From contig JAQGEQ010000213.1 in assembly GCA_034620365.1 (NCBI GenBank), positions 558,001-622,000 on the forward strand: a stretch of 64,000 bases of DNA, read 5' to 3'. How positions within the stretch are numbered: position 1 is the first letter of the stretch; the number at the start of each line of letters is the position of its first letter. Shown here in pieces: positions 1-13,813 of this stretch. Origin of the DNA: Pegea sp. RAD2-039. Taxonomy: Eukaryota; Chordata; Thaliacea; Salpida; Salpidae. The notes beneath the pieces are model-generated. The model was not told the DNA's origin. It saw only the letters and a list, made by a program, of their open reading frames with translations, and ran no database searches. The position numbers and the translations under genes are program-made.

Positions 1-3000
1 TATTCAGTAGCAAGTCGTTGGTATTTAGCTGGTAGTTCATTCATTTCTAACCCTAAAAGTATAAATTAGAATTAATATGTCAACTAAACAGTAGATTGAG
101 TTCATTATTTGGTAAGTTATATAACTTACACCTATTTGATTGTATAAATTACAAATTCAAGTTAATCATTTAAAACAAACAAAAGTTAAAATAAATATTT
201 AATAATTGATAAGACTTCATCACAACTTCAGGTGAAAAACTTTAGTTTAAATATGTCAAAAAGTTTAAATACCAATAATAAAACAGATATTAACCATTAA
301 ATTGTATATTAACAAAGAACATTAATAAAATATTTACTAAATATTATACATATTGATTAAAAGTACTTACTCATAATGCTAAAATAGTAAAATTTGTTGA
401 GTCTTAAAATAATTTCTATTTAAATAACTTTTTTTTAGTTTAAATCTTATTTTTGACATTTAGTTTAGTTCTTTTCGTTATAAGCTAACTTCTAAAAGAA
501 ATATAAAAAAGAAAAATACTATTAATAATATCTAAAATTTGAGCTCATTAAGAATAGATTTATAAGTGTCAAAAATTGATTAAGTAAAATTCAAAAATAA
601 TAGACTTACAAATTAAATTTATTCTAAGTTAAATCAAATAATATTATAATCAAGCTCCTAAAAACTTTATGAAACCTAAGTTTTATATAAGGTTCCTCAA
701 AAAATATTTCTAAATTAAGATAAAACTATATTATTACTGAATATTATTAAATTTCTACAATCATTATTGATAAATATGATCATGACTAATAACCATTGAT
801 TAACTTTTATCAAAACATATATGCTGTTTTATATAAAAAATTCTATGTACAAAAGTGTTATATAAAGAATAAAAACATGTTTAAAAATCAACTACTATAC
901 CAACCAGGTAAAACTAAAATAGATGAAATTTCATTTGAAATATAGAAAAACTTATTAAATATATAGAACTAGTAAAAATTTACTGCGGTACTTCTAAAAT
1001 TTCATACAAGCTGAACTAATATGTAATTGTACCAAATAAGGTTTATGTGCCTTTAAAATAATTCTAAGTTTTATTGAACACATAACAATCATCAACTTGT
1101 TGTTGAAACAAAATAATAAAGATCAAATCTTTTTTGAAGATAGTGACATAATTACATAAAAGCTTAAATTTAAAGATTAAAAAAAAGCTTATTTTTAAAA
1201 CAATGTAAATCATAACAGTTTTTTCCAAAATTAGTTTTTAATATTCAATAAAAATAACGTTTCAAAAACAAAATTGAAAAAAACAACTTGAAGACATTTT
1301 ACATTTAATTTCTAAATCAATGTCTGCACAGTTTACAATAATTTTCAACAGTTTTTCATTATTTGTTGGGAATATTGCTTTATAATGATTAAATTAAAAT
1401 AAATTTAAATATTTATTAATATTCTTGAACGTTTAGTTTAACAAACAAATTTTTGATACAAGTTCGTCCTTCACAATGTCTGTCTTCGATTTATTTATAA
1501 GAGCAATTTGTTTTGTGGTAATTTTAACTGGAGTTAGAGCAAATATATTTATTTCCAAGGTTATTTTATGTTCTGTTGAACAAAAGTAGATTTATGCTAT
1601 ATAAACTGCATTTCTATCTTTTTATTACTCTAAAAAAGCAAAAGCGTCTAAGCAAGTTTTATCCTTAAAACAACAGAAATATGATTTGGAAATTTGTGCT
1701 TCGTCACTTAAAAAATGAGGTAGTGTAACTAAATGATATTTTTAACTCAAAATAATTCAAGCTTGTGTATTAATTTAATTGCTTATTAGATTATGCCTTT
1801 GTTTAAAACCATTATTTATTAGAGCAGCAAACCTAACGTTAATAAATAATTAAAATGAAAGATATAAAATAAAAATTTCTGATATTGATCAACATTCCAG
1901 TTTTGGTTAGACAGCCTTACAAAAAAATCAGTCAGCCTAGTTAAACAGTTTGCGCATTAAAGTGTCAATTGAATACTTAGAGCTAGACTTGCAGCTTTAA
2001 TGGATTAAGATTATTTCGTGACCCAGCATATTTCAATTGCACTACTGAAAAATATTAAAAGAAAACAGGTTAAGCATAAAAAACTACTTAACTAGCAAAG
2101 CAAAACACCTGCATTAATTTAAGTGTAGATTCTCTATTTATATATATATTCTTACATTTGTGCAATTAAACTTGTACAAAATATTAGCTTAATGTATACA
2201 AAATTTGGCTTTTAAAACTTTTATAACATTTGGTAGTCTTTATCATTCAATGGAGAAGAATACATATACTCAACACTTGGATAGGCAAAACTTGAAAACA
2301 ACTTATTTAGAGGTTTTGAATTTTTAAGAAACAGCTTGAGGTTAAATTATTTAAGGTTGTATTGGGAGAAAAATAGCATACAAAAGAACAAAAAGGTTTG
2401 TATTTCACTTCCTAGATACATAATCAAACAATCTGGTAGCATCACACTATTTATACCACAAATGTTTCTCTAAGTAGACTATAAAAAAAAATACTTTCGA
2501 CTTAAGCTGAAGTAAGATAAAGAAATTGTTATAAATGGAGCTATGTAGTAAAAATTACTAAATGTAGAAAATTTTAAGAACATTTAAAATTTACAAAAAC
2601 TTTTCCATCTTTTCGAGAACGAATGAAGACAGTTGATTAAATGGCAAATTATTTGAAGCCATTTTATAACCAGTCGATTTTGTAATAACAGTTTGTTCTT
2701 AATCAGGAAATGTATAAAAATTATGTTAACGGTAAAAAATGTTCTTCTAGTAATACCTGCTATGTATAACTTTTGTTTAGTTTTAATTTTTTATTTTATT
2801 TCTATCTAATTTATCTAATAACTATTTCATGGTAAACCTGTTTTCATTTTTACCTGTTGGTAATATTGATGTTATTGTTTTCTTATTCTGTTTGCATTAT
2901 TTTTATTATTTGAAGAAGATTATAATGTAACATTTTTAGTTGCTAAAAGTGATATTTAAATTATTTGACCATCTTTTGTATTTTGGATATATTTATTTTC

Positions 3001-3392
3001 ACAACATTTAGTTACAATAAATAACTTCAAGTTGAGATGTACTTTGGTGTAATACTTTTTTAAATTGTTCAAAATTTATAAATATGTGTGTTTTAAGATT
3101 AAGCTAATTTTTTTATCACTTTTTATATAGCTCGTAATGATTTTTTTATATTTACTTAAACAGCTTTTCAAATTCCATCTTTATTATAACATCTGGTTTT
3201 AGTTTATAATGAAATCAGTAATTGTTCTAGATTTTTAAAGATTATGATTCCATTTTAAGTGATATGAACTAATGACATTCAATTTGTTTTAATTTTTATT
3301 TATAAAATGATTTTTCAACTAATTTCATATGTTTGAATATATAAATTTTTTAGCTTTTGATAAATTTAATATTTGTAAAACAACCTCTGATA
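1..3392. other. A+T-rich non-coding stretch upstream of PDCD5
   Basis: No exon-like open segment with splice sites and no recognisable repeat was found. It consists of short A/T runs and is taken as intergenic DNA. The last few hundred bases should hold the PDCD5 promoter and 5' UTR, but no clear TATA or initiator site stands out. Confidence 0.5.
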
Positions 3393-4321
3393 ATGGATTT
3401 GGAAGATATTCGTAGAAGAAGAATGGAAGAGTTGAAAAAAGGTCAACGTCAACAAGAAGTAGGTTGTTTTCTTATCTTTCAAAAAGCTTTTTTTTTGTTA
3501 ATATCACATTGTTTGTACCATTTAGTAATGTAGATATTAATTATGGTCCTATTTACCTTGAAATTTTATTAACAATAATTCCAAAATTAGACTTATATTT
3601 AAATGAAATACATTTTTGTTAGAGTGGAAATTTTGAGGCTCAACAGCAGGCCAATAAAGAAAGGTAAATCAATATTACTGATGTTATATTTAAGAAAATA
3701 AGTTATTAATGTTTGCCAATTATATTTGTGTAGAGAAGAAATGATCAATGGTATGTTGTCTCAAATCTTATCACAAGATGCCAGGGCTAGATGTAAGTTT
3801 GAAACTAAGTAATAACTAATCAATTACTTTTCAGATCTTTTCTAAATTGTAATTTATGATATTAAGATTTAAATGTTGGCTACTTTAAACTTTAATATCG
3901 ATTTTTCAGTGAGTAGTATTGCATTGGTTAAACCTGAAAAAGCTAAAGCAGTCACTGGTATGCTTATTCAAATGGCTAATTCTGGTCAAATAAGTGGCAA
4001 AGTAATTTACTTTTATGAATATTTTTGAAATTTTTTTTTCAATACTATCATTTATTTTTTGCTTGATATAGCTGATAAACAGTTATCATTTACATTATAA
4101 ATGCATATTTAACTTAGAACAGTTTTTAATCTTGTTTAACTATAAATGACAGATGAGCGATTCTCAATTATTGTCATTGCTTGAACGTGTAAGTGGAAAC
4201 TCTCAGAAGACTTCTGTGAAGGTGAAATTTTATATAAATCTGTTTAACTTATTGCTCAAGTTGAAAACTGTCTATGGTTTAGTTTGATAGACGAAGAGTG
4301 ATGGATTCCGACTCAGACTAA
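3393..4321 (+). CDS. PDCD5: Programmed cell death protein 5 (PDCD5 / TFAR19 family)
   Basis: Small helical protein of the PDCD5 family, which in animals acts in apoptosis promotion and in chaperonin (CCT) and TIP60-related regulation. Six exons: 3393-3458, 3623-3663, 3734-3792, 3910-4001, 4153-4221 and 4283-4321, all with GT-AG introns and consistent frame. The product is 121 residues; human PDCD5 is 125. It starts [16 protein letters not shown], matching the acidic/basic N-terminal helix. The core has [10 protein letters not shown], then [14 protein letters not shown], the family signature LxNLALVKPEK, then LIQMANSGQ. The C-terminus [12 protein letters not shown] matches the conserved FNRRKVMDSDED end. 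The first ATG fits the family start. It is convergent with the ropporin-like gene, 333 bp away. Nothing is truncated or odd. Confidence 0.96.
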
Positions 4322-4578
4322 TCGGAGTTCTTATAATGAAGTAGAAGGATTTACTGAAGGCCATTATTTTTCAAAATAACTTTTTTAGTTTGTAATTGTT
4401 TTTTCAGTTTTGAAAAGACAAAGATATTTGAATGATTACCATTTTTGATTAGTTATAATGTTTTCTTTACTTTTAGTTAATATTTTGTCAGGAACTGTTA
4501 TGCAAATACATATTAAGAAGTTGAAAGATCTGTTTATTGTTGTTACAAATTGAAAGTACATCAATAATAGAGTAATTA

Positions 4579-4584
4579 TTTATT
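4579..4584 (-). promoter_or_regulatory. Polyadenylation signal AATAAA for the ropporin-like gene
   Basis: A perfect AATAAA on the minus strand, about 70 nt past the stop at 4655, is the expected distance for a 3' end. In this A+T-rich DNA the hexamer is common, so position is the main argument. Confidence 0.45.
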
Positions 4585-4654
4585 ATAACAAATAAGCCTT
4601 AAAAGTAATGACAAGAATTTCAGTTTGCGAAAGATTGCTTATGAAGAATCATAT

Positions 4655-5714
4655 TTATGAAAGTTTGGGACTATCAGGTCCAAGAAAGTGTCTGGGTGAA
4701 ATACAGCCTCCTTCACTATAAATAAAATAGGATGATTAAGGGAACCATTTTTACTGATACCAAACTCCTGGATTAAAAAACTTACATCTTTGTTTGTAAT
4801 TTGGTGAGGACTTCATCAACTGTTTCTTGTGTAATTTCACCATCACGAGCAGCTAAATATCCATAAATGATCTTGAATGTTTCGAAATCCATCTCATTGC
4901 TTCGATTTTGTGAATTGATTCGCATGACTTGACAGACAACTTTCATTGAATCAGTAATATTCTATACAGCAAAATTGTTGATTAATCTCAGTATAAGCAG
5001 TCAACTTTTGTCAGAAAAATTCATTAAAAGAACTGATTATAAATTTGTCTTACTGAGTTTGCAATATGGCTTGCACCAATTGCAATAAAATGGAATACAT
5101 CAACAGCTTCATAATCACTTTCTACATATTCAATTTCATCAAAAATCTCTCTTAATTCGGATTCTAGAAGACCAATTTCTGTCCATACCCTTTTTATCAT
5201 CGATGTTTCAATGGCATTTTGACCTTCAAACTGATTATAAATCAATTCAAGCAAACCAGTAGTTAAGGTGCCTGTTTTGTTGCCAGCTTCTAGCCTCTTT
5301 TTTATAGGTAAAGGTCTGTTTGAGCTTAAAGCCCGGAAGTATCTATAAAAAATGTATTGTTTCAATAGATTAGTTAAGGAACCTAACTAAACTTTATTAA
5401 ATGCTTATAGCAAAAGTCAATCAAAGTATGTCAATATTTTGCACATTTTGAAATAGATTACATAACACAACAATAATGAATATTAAAATCTTGTAAATTA
5501 AAAAGCATTGTTTAATTTCATTTTATAGTTAAAGTATTTAATCAAATTGTGAAAGAACTTTAACATATTTAAGTTAGATGACTCACGAAGCAGACCAAGC
5601 CAGAACATCGGGAGGCTGGGTTCTAATAGCTGCTTTAGTAAAGTCTTTCAATAAATCAGGTAATTGAGGAGGAACATCTATTTGACTTCTATCATATATA
5701 TCAGTTGAAGGCAT
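4655..5714 (-). CDS. ROPN1L: Ropporin-1-like protein (RIIa-domain sperm/cilia protein)
   Basis: Four exons: 5714-5587, 5342-5054, 4961-4786 and 4715-4655, giving 217 residues; human ROPN1L is about 230. ROPN1L binds A-kinase anchoring proteins through an RIIa-like dimerisation/docking domain and belongs to the radial-spoke/fibrous-sheath machinery of motile cilia and sperm tails. The N-terminus has IDVPPQLPDLLKDFTKAAIR followed by TQPPDVLAWSASYF, nearly the vertebrate IPPELPDILKQFTKAAIRTQP motif. The middle (LTTGLLELIYNQF, VDVFHFIAIGASHIANS) and the end (EGGCISPRHFLGP) also follow the family. The third donor falls inside ATG-TAA, so keeping the last intron would stop translation at once and remove the last 19 or so residues. 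Its presence suggests the animal has motile cilia or flagellated sperm. Confidence 0.93.
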
Positions 5715-6950
5715 TTTGTACCACTATCACTACACTACAACACAAATATGATCTTAAAATATTATACACTAAAATGAAAGCATAATGTAAAATTTGGAAG
5801 ACATTTATTGTGTTTGTAATGTTTTATCACATAATCTAAGAAGTTAAACATTGATTATCATAAGTTAGCAGTAACACTTACTAAGTATTGAAGATTATCT
5901 TAAAACTATTTAACGTTCAGAAAAAATAAATAAATATAAGAAAATAAACATAAACAATATTGACTAAATTTAATTCGGCTGCAAATAAAAACACATTTAT
6001 TAATGTTTCAGTAGCTTAGAAATAGCTAAGAAATTCAAAATAAATCAGCACGCACTAACTACATACAGATTTAATTAAACAAGCTTAAATTTTAATTTGT
6101 AATGGACATAACTATTTGGTGATTAATGAAAGTTTATAAAATATCAATTACAGATTATATAGCAATGAAAAAGTGAAAATATTGTGAATAGTAAACTGAA
6201 CAAAAAACATGGAATTTAAATCTTTAGTTTAATTGATAACAAAATAAAACATTATAGAATTTTTAAGATGCTGTTTACTACTTGAAAATTTTTTACAATT
6301 ATTAATAAAGTAAATATTATAATTTTAAATACATGGCATCATTTTTACAACAATTTATACATCAAACAATTTTTCAGCATCTGACATCATAATTAAGATA
6401 TAACAGCCAAATTGGTTTCTTAGCAACATCATAAAAACACTATAAGACTTTCGTGCTTTAAATATGTAATAGCAGTAAATTCTTAAAGAAATTATCTTTA
6501 AGATAACACTATAAAATTGCTGTAAGTTTAAACAATATAAAGGAAATACTTAATAAAAAAAATTACTATTAATTATTTTATTTATTTGACTACACAACTA
6601 ATATTATCATTTTTTTCTAAGTAAAATGCTGCAGTTTGCAAAAGAGAAAAATTAAAAATTGATTATCAGGTATCATTTTTCATATAACTAATCAGAAAGT
6701 TAAATTGAAAAGTATTTCTATCACTTTAGCAACTTTTTTAGTTCTGTTTTGACAAATTTTTGTTTTACTGGATTTTTACATTTTAATTTACCTTATTATT
6801 TTATTTTACACTTTTATTTTAATTATTGGAAAATTTTAATCGGGTATAAACAACAAAACATGTTTATTAAAGCCAACAAAAACACTATTTTCAGAAAAAA
6901 CTTCAGAAAAATGTTGATTTAAAAGTTTAACTTATAATGTTAAACATCGT

Positions 6951-7035
6951 GTTTATTTATTTTCATTTATTTCAATAAATGCGAAGAAGGGTCCTGAAGA
7001 AAGAACCTGCCGCTAACATATATTCTCAAAAATAA
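6951..7035 (-). repeat. Orphan 3' tail of the window's non-LTR retrotransposon family
   Basis: Shares the core CAATAAATGCGAAGRAGGGT, followed by conserved CTGAAGA, GCTAACA and ATTCTCA blocks, with the 3' end of the retrotransposon at 28335-28415. Read on the minus strand it ends in A+T-rich AAATAAAT repeats. Similarity stops after about 85 bp. No reverse-transcriptase sequence is joined to it. Confidence 0.7.
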
Positions 7036-7693
7036 TTGTTTACTACTGTTTGCATAATCTTTACGAAGTTGTAATATTTTTAAAGATTATTTCTGTGTTT
7101 TCATAAATGATTTCAAAATGTCAGTATCATTAACCTATTTACCTTTTGCCAGAGTAAGCTCTGTAAATTAAGTAATAAGATCTATAATCCTTTTTCTGTT
7201 AACCTTGACACAAAGTAATTAATTTAGTAAGCTAATTAAATTAAATTTGGTACATTGATCGTATTATCAGTTGGTTTTTTTGCTTTTCAGAAATTAAAGA
7301 GCTTACCAGCCACCACCTAAGTAACTTAGGCTAGCAGGCTTTTTAAATATAGTGAATAAAGAGCCCGTTCTCAAATTGCTCATAAAACAATAAAAGTAAG
7401 AGGTAGAAATATTTAATGACAGTAAAGGTTTGGTAAGGGTGCGATGCATAAGAAGTGGGTCATATTAGTCAGTGAAAGTTAGCAACATTGTTAAAAAGAA
7501 GGCTAGAAAAAGTTTTAAATTTAATTAAGCAATAAAACTTTGCGTAGTATGTGCGCCGTATATAATTAATTTTATAAATACATTAAGTGTTTATGGTGAG
7601 TAGCGATAAAAACTGTTTCCTTGTGAAAGCAAAGATATGTACCATTTTTCACTATAGATATATAAAAACCTTTTTAAGTACTTTATGATCAGG

Positions 7694-7900
7694 TTATGTA
7701 TAGCCAAGTTTACTGCTAAACAACCCTGGGTACTTTGAAGTAATAACAAAAGTTAAGAAAAATTTAGTAAAAAAGATAATTATCTGATTAAAATGTAGAA
7801 ATTTATATGCTAAACATGGCAACCGAAAGCTAAAACTTATTAACTCTCTTATGGTGAACTTCCAACCTAAAGTTATATTTGCATCAACAGTAAGTATCAA
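7694..7900 (-). mobile_element. Possible degraded reverse-transcriptase fragment
   Basis: An open segment of 68 codons, including an ITLG...F start and a run FNQIIIFFTKFFLTFVI. This lines up loosely with ITLSSDFKW and FNSKNPCFFINFFKFYVL in the retrotransposon at 28817-29380. The spacing between the two blocks is similar in both copies. No catalytic motif is inside it, so this is a weak call. The stretch below it (7250-7690) has no further convincing match. Confidence 0.3.
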
Positions 7901-8170
7901 ATCGAAACATCTACTTAGCGCTTTAAATTATTGTATGAATTAAAAATGTTTGAGCTGAAGCTTAAAATATTTGATTTTCCCCTTATTTATAAATTTCACC
8001 TTTAGTTCTTCTGGTTTTGCTTTCATGTTTTTACCCATAATTGATATAGAAATTATTTTAAGTGGTGGCGTTGTTTTAGTTTTACTATTACAAACAGTAA
8101 ATATCAAATTAGTATTTGCTAGAAAACTTAACTATATTTTCTAAAGTTTGTTGCTAAATTTGCTTTATTC

Positions 8171-11100
8171 ATGTGTGAACACGTTCCTCATATCTATTCT
8201 AGGACTCCTGAACACTTTTTCAGCAAAGATTTGGTATTCATTTTTTATTTCTAGCTAGCTATTTAGTAATATTAACAAGTTATATAGCTGTATACTTTAA
8301 AATATGAAGCTTAATTATAAAAACTATTAAATAGTATTTTATTCTATTAAAAATGTATATTGCCAATTCTTTAATTTAATAAACTATTTAAGATTAGTAC
8401 CAAACTTATTTAATCTGATGTGACATAAATCAGAAAGTTTGATCCATAATTTTTAAAATCTGGTCTTTTATATGTTTATTAATAAATTATTTTTCTATTT
8501 AGTGTTTTATTTTTGTAAAGATTAATTTAAAATAAGTAAAAAAGTATTTTTAACTTATTTTTTTAAATAATTTACTTTTTTATACTGGATTAAGTAAAAT
8601 ACAAACTTATTATAAATTTTTAAAGTAAAAAGTAACTATTGAATGACCTGAAATATCAAATAACTTCCAAATGTTTCCTCAAACAAATGTTATTGTCATA
8701 AATTTAATAATTATTTGTATCTTAATTAATTTGTGTATATATTTAATTTATCTATAAGTTTAGGTGACATGAGAATCATAAAATGTACTTAAATTTAGTG
8801 AAATAATCTAAAATTGAAATATAATATTAAAATTTAATAACTATATGTGAAATTAATCTAAAATATTTTAAATAATAGTAATTACAACTATTATGATAAT
8901 CCTATTAATATTTTTGATAAATATTACCTTGTAATTTTATCTTGTTAATTTTATGTAACAATTTTTATCACAACTTTGATTTCTTTAATATATCAAATTT
9001 TCTTTTTCAGAATTCATGTGATTCTTGTTTAAAAACTGGTGTTGGCTTATGGGCATGCTTGGTGGTTAATAACTTTCATTACTATGAAATTCTTTTAAAC
9101 TTACACAATCATTTTGAAAGAATTTATTTACAATATTGTAACATGAGTTTTTTTCTTCAGGAAAAGTGTGAGTTTGTTGGATGCGGACGTGTTCTTAATG
9201 ATCATTCTCGTGATCATTTTGAGGTGAAAAAACGTTAAATAATTTGACTGATATTTGCATATTTCATTATCTAAATTATTATCATTATAATATTAGAATA
9301 ACTAAAAACGTTAATTTAGTAAACTTTGCAAACACTAGAATATTTCCAGAAACTTAATCACCCAATTGCAATCAACTTAAAATCTATGCGTTCTTGGTGT
9401 TTCTTATGTAACAAAGAAGTTCATCTTATTGGGGAACTATCTCCTTTTAAACTGGTAAACACCATCAGCTTATATATGTGATTCTCATAATACAAATTAA
9501 TTTCAGAAAAGCCTAAAGAACGTTTCTAATCAAGTTTATTCAAAGACTAATCAAACTTCAGGTTGTGAGTCTGATATTTTATTAAAATGATTTGAAACTA
9601 CAAGTAAATTCCTGATAATGAAATTATTTTCTTTTTACTTGCAATAAAATCATTTCTATCTTTTAAACATTTGTTAATGAAATAGGAATTTCAAGATATG
9701 CCTCTGTATCTGCATTGCGTGATGCTCTTATCAAAAATGATTGTGAAACAACTCCAAGAGGTTTGACAGGACTTAAAAATCTAGGCAATACTTGTTACAT
9801 GAATGCAGCAATACAAAGTTTATCGAATTGGTAAGAAATATTTGTAGGTATAATTGGAAATCAATATTTGATAAATAACAATTGGTGTCGTTTCAGTTAT
9901 CAGTTTTGTAATTATTTAATTTGTTTAATGAAACTTCATGAAGATAATAAAGACAACATGCCTCTAACCAACAAGTTATCTCAGGTAAATCAGACTTGAT
10001 TTATATAGATTTTACAACTTGAACTTGTACTTGTACAAGTTGATTTTTAACTTTTATCTTGATATTTTTACAACTTTTAATCTCTAATAAGAATTATTAT
10101 CAAATTAAAAGGATGTAGCTAGCTATGAAACGAGGTTTGAATGTTGGAGTAGTTTTCTGTGAAAAGCAATAACTAGTGGAAAAATAATTTATAGTTGATT
10201 TGGCATTTTTGACTTGTAAAACTTTCCACTTAGCTTTATATTTGATGATACTTACAAATCATTTTTTCAGTAGTTAGTAGTTTACACAGGTAGTTCTTGA
10301 TGATAACTTCAATCAATTAGTAGCTTTACTGTAGGTTAACTCTTATCAAGTCTGCTGTCCACATAATTATGAATTGAACAAACTAACTGTTTATACAATC
10401 GACTAAACGCTTTCTGTCTTCAATTGATCTCTTTTGCATCAGTTATCAAAATAATATTTGCAGTTATTGATTGGAATTTGGAGTTCAAAACATTCCAGCT
10501 TGTCGCCTGAAAATCTACAGATTCTTTTTCGTAATCTCAATCCCTCATTTCGAAGTTATCAAGAAGAAGTAAGCTGGAACTTCTAGCATGAAACATCATT
10601 TACAAATCATTGATTTAGGATACTCAAGAGTTTCTCAGATGTTTATTGTATAATTTACAAGAAGAAATGAAAAATGAGTTGCCAGTAGTGACTGGTTTTG
10701 ATCCTGTTGTTGTCAAAGAGGCAGCTGGAGACGCATTGGTTAGTTTGCTTCTTTATTTTGAGCTTCATTTAAAGTCTTACACAATTTTTGTTGTTTTTAG
10801 ATGAGTAAGATGAAAAAATCAGTTTCCGGTAGTAATGATACAGGTATTTGTATGAAGACCTTTGATTCATCATCTACTGTATTCAGGTAGCTAAAAACTT
10901 ATCATAAAAATGAAGTTTTAGTTAGAGTCGACAGCCAAGTGTTGCTGTATTAACATTATAATAAATAATTCTGATATTAAGGTTCATTCTTTTTCTAAAA
11001 ATTTCCAATTTCAATAAATTTTAGTAAATCTTCTATAGACTCTAATCAAAAATCTGCAAACTTATTAAAAGCCTAATTTAAGAAAAAATCGATTTTAAGA

Positions 11101-13519
11101 AGTTTTGTTTTCAATATGTTAAGTAAAGAAGATATTTGTTTACATCAAAAACTGATGCTTGTCACAAAACAATAACAAAATTTTGTATTTTTAATAGCGA
11201 TGAAGATGACATATCTGAAAATACTGCTGACAATTTTACTCATGTAAGTTTGTATTCAATCTTTTCGAACCAGTTTTGAATTTTACTAATTAAGGAGAAA
11301 TTACATTCGTTCGGTGCAATGGATGAAGATAAGTACATGAGCTTCAACTCTTCATCGGAGAGTAATGAAATAATTTCAACTGATAAATCATGTAAGTAGT
11401 TAGTTTGTTGATTAATCAAATGTCAAAGTATATCTGCTGCAGGTGAAATGAAAGTCGACAAAGAAAATGAAGCAGCAAAAATAAAGAAATTTGAAACTTT
11501 TAGTTTGATATCAGATATATTTGATGGGGTTATCGTCAGTTCTGTTCAGTGTAGAACTTGCTTTGTTAAATCAAATACAAAAGAAAGTTTTCAGGTGAAA
11601 TTTAATGAAGTTTCTACCAACAAATTCATTTATTTATTTCAGGATATTTCTCTTCCTATTCCTAACAAAGATGATACAGCTCGAATCCATGAGCAAACTC
11701 CTAATCTCACTTCTAATGTCACTTTTACTGAAGCTGATAATCGCGATAGCTATACCGCCTGGATTTGGTCCTATTTAACTACCTGGACAAGGTTTGATTC
11801 GCCACAATTTTCATCTATTTTCTTATTTGTTTGATTTGACAGCTTATTTAGTAATTGGATATGGGGTCCTGAGGTGGAACTGAGTGATTGCCTTTCTGCT
11901 TTCTTTTCTGCAGATGAATTGAAAGGTGATAACATGTATCGTTGTGAAAAATGTCTCAAGTGAGCTGACAAGAACCATCTAAAATCACTTCATTCACTTG
12001 TCTATGTAGGCTTCGAAATGGTGTGAAAGAATGTAAGTTGCTACAGTCACCTGAAGTACTTTGTATACATCTGAAACGCTTTCGCCATGAAACCTACTCA
12101 TCGTACTCCACGAAAATTGTAACCACAGTCAAATTTTCTCTAAAAGTAAGTTGAAAATATCAACCATAACTTCGAGTTGTACCTGTACACTTGTAGGGCT
12201 TGGATATGACCAGATACATGTCAAATGAGAGTACTTCACAAATATGTAAATATGATCTCGTCTCAGTGATTATGCATCATGGAAATGCTGGAGGTAGATT
12301 TTTTCTGATCCATCAACAACCTCTCATTTATCATCTTGTAGGTTATGGTCATTACACATCCTATTGTCGAAATCCAGCAAATTTGAATTGGTACGAATAC
12401 GATGATAAATTTGTGAGACAAGTTGATGAGGAAGATGTAGCAAATGCTCAAGCTTATGTCCTTTTCTACAAGTATACCTTCTTCAACAACCAGTTCTCAT
12501 TTAATGAATCGATTTGATGTTTACTTCAGAAAACAAGATGAACACATGCAAGTTATTCGAGATGAATTGTGTCATTTAGAGAAGCAACCCAAACTAATCT
12601 TCTACTATGTATCTGTTGAGTGGCTCTACAAAGTGTTCACATTTGCTGAACCTCCTCCTATCAACAACCGCTACTTTTTATGTCCTCACGGAGGTAATAT
12701 CTGATCTCAGCTCATTCATTAATTAATAAGTTTCACTTTTATATTAGATGTGGATCCAGTGAAGTTTCAAACCATTCAACACCGCGTTTGTTGCATCTCT
12801 GAGCAAATGTGGCATCTAATTCATAACAAGTACGGTGGTGGGCCAGTTGTTCCTCATCTACGAGCATGTAAGACTTGCTTGCATCAGCTCGAAGAACTGA
12901 AAGAAAAACGCAAGACAGAATTGGACATGTTTGTAAAAGTAGGTCATCGTGTCAACGATTATTATTATCTACCAAGATTTTATCAACATTTCATTGTTCA
13001 GTTTCAATGGAAGCTTTAATTTATCAATTTGTTGCTATTTCAACCATGTTTTTGTGTCGTTATAGTTATCTAAATCAGTGAGTAGTCAACAAGGTATAGC
13101 CGACCAACCAACTTTCTACATCAATATGGTTTGGTTTCGAACTTGGCAAGATTTTATTTTAGGAAAACGAAAAGGTGAAGATACTTTGTTTGTAAAAATT
13201 CTCAATAAAATGAGTTGCTTAAAAAAGTTGTAAAAAATTAAACAACAAACAAATGAGATTTAGAAATGATTGTAAAACTGTTGATGAAATTTGTGCGCAG
13301 AGCCACCTTCTCGAATTAACAACCAACAAATCCTGTTGGAAAACAACGGGAAGTTTGTTCTAAACAAAAGTAAGCAACAAATTCAAGCGCGCTTTCATTC
13401 TTTCTTCATTTAAATCTATCTTAGATTCAGATTTTGGCGAGATTCCTCTGATCGCCTGGAAGTATCTAGTTCATCGATATGGGGGCGGACCTCCCGCCCC
13501 AGCTGATCTTCATCATTAA
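8171..13519 (+). CDS. USP33: Ubiquitin carboxyl-terminal hydrolase of the USP20/USP33 type
   Basis: Cysteine protease that removes ubiquitin from target proteins; vertebrate USP20 and USP33 act in the secretory pathway, on receptors and on HIF. I join 23 exons (8171-8233, 9011-9061, 9161-9223, 9350-9454, then on to 13301-13369 and 13425-13519) into about 812 residues; the human proteins are 914 and 942. Order: zf-UBP zinc finger (about 2-85; CEH, then CDSC 19 residues later as in USP20, WACL, FVGCG, WCFLC); Cys box [13 protein letters not shown] (nucleophile near residue 149); [13 protein letters not shown] zinc pair; [11 protein letters not shown]; His box GYGHYTSYC (His near 563) with WYEYDD; two DUSP domains ([14 protein letters not shown]...YGGGP and WFRTWQDF...YGGGP). 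All catalytic residues are present. The start was chosen because the first exon supplies the first zinc ligands. USP20 and USP33 cannot be told apart here; it may be the single ancestral gene. Confidence 0.95.
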
Positions 13520-13813
13520 ACTGATCTTTATTTCATTTCTTCTTTCAGTTTTGACATAATATTTATTATTTTTCTTCAAATTGATCGGTACTTCATCAGC
13601 TGATCTTTTTAACAATTAGCATCTTAATGCAAATAATACTTTTTGTGATTCAAATTAAACGCGATTATCTGATCGGTGGTCAGCTGTTTCAAGCAATTTT
13701 TCGAAATTTGACCACAAAACTGATTTGAAATTAAAATGAGAGTTTACTAGCTTATTAGAATTAGTTTAAGTGAGTTACTTAACTTTGATTAGTTTGAGAT
13801 TAGTAAAGATGAA

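Larger units (their letters stand above)
5715..8170. other. Intergenic region with retrotransposon debris
   Basis: Between the divergent ropporin-like and USP genes. It contains an orphan retrotransposon 3' tail (6951-7035) and a possible degraded reverse-transcriptase fragment (7694-7900, minus), both listed separately. I see no other coding exon. Confidence 0.5.

Noticed and set aside
4579-4584. Using AATAAA hexamers to define all gene ends
   Set aside because: The hexamer is too common in this DNA; only two well-placed cases were kept.
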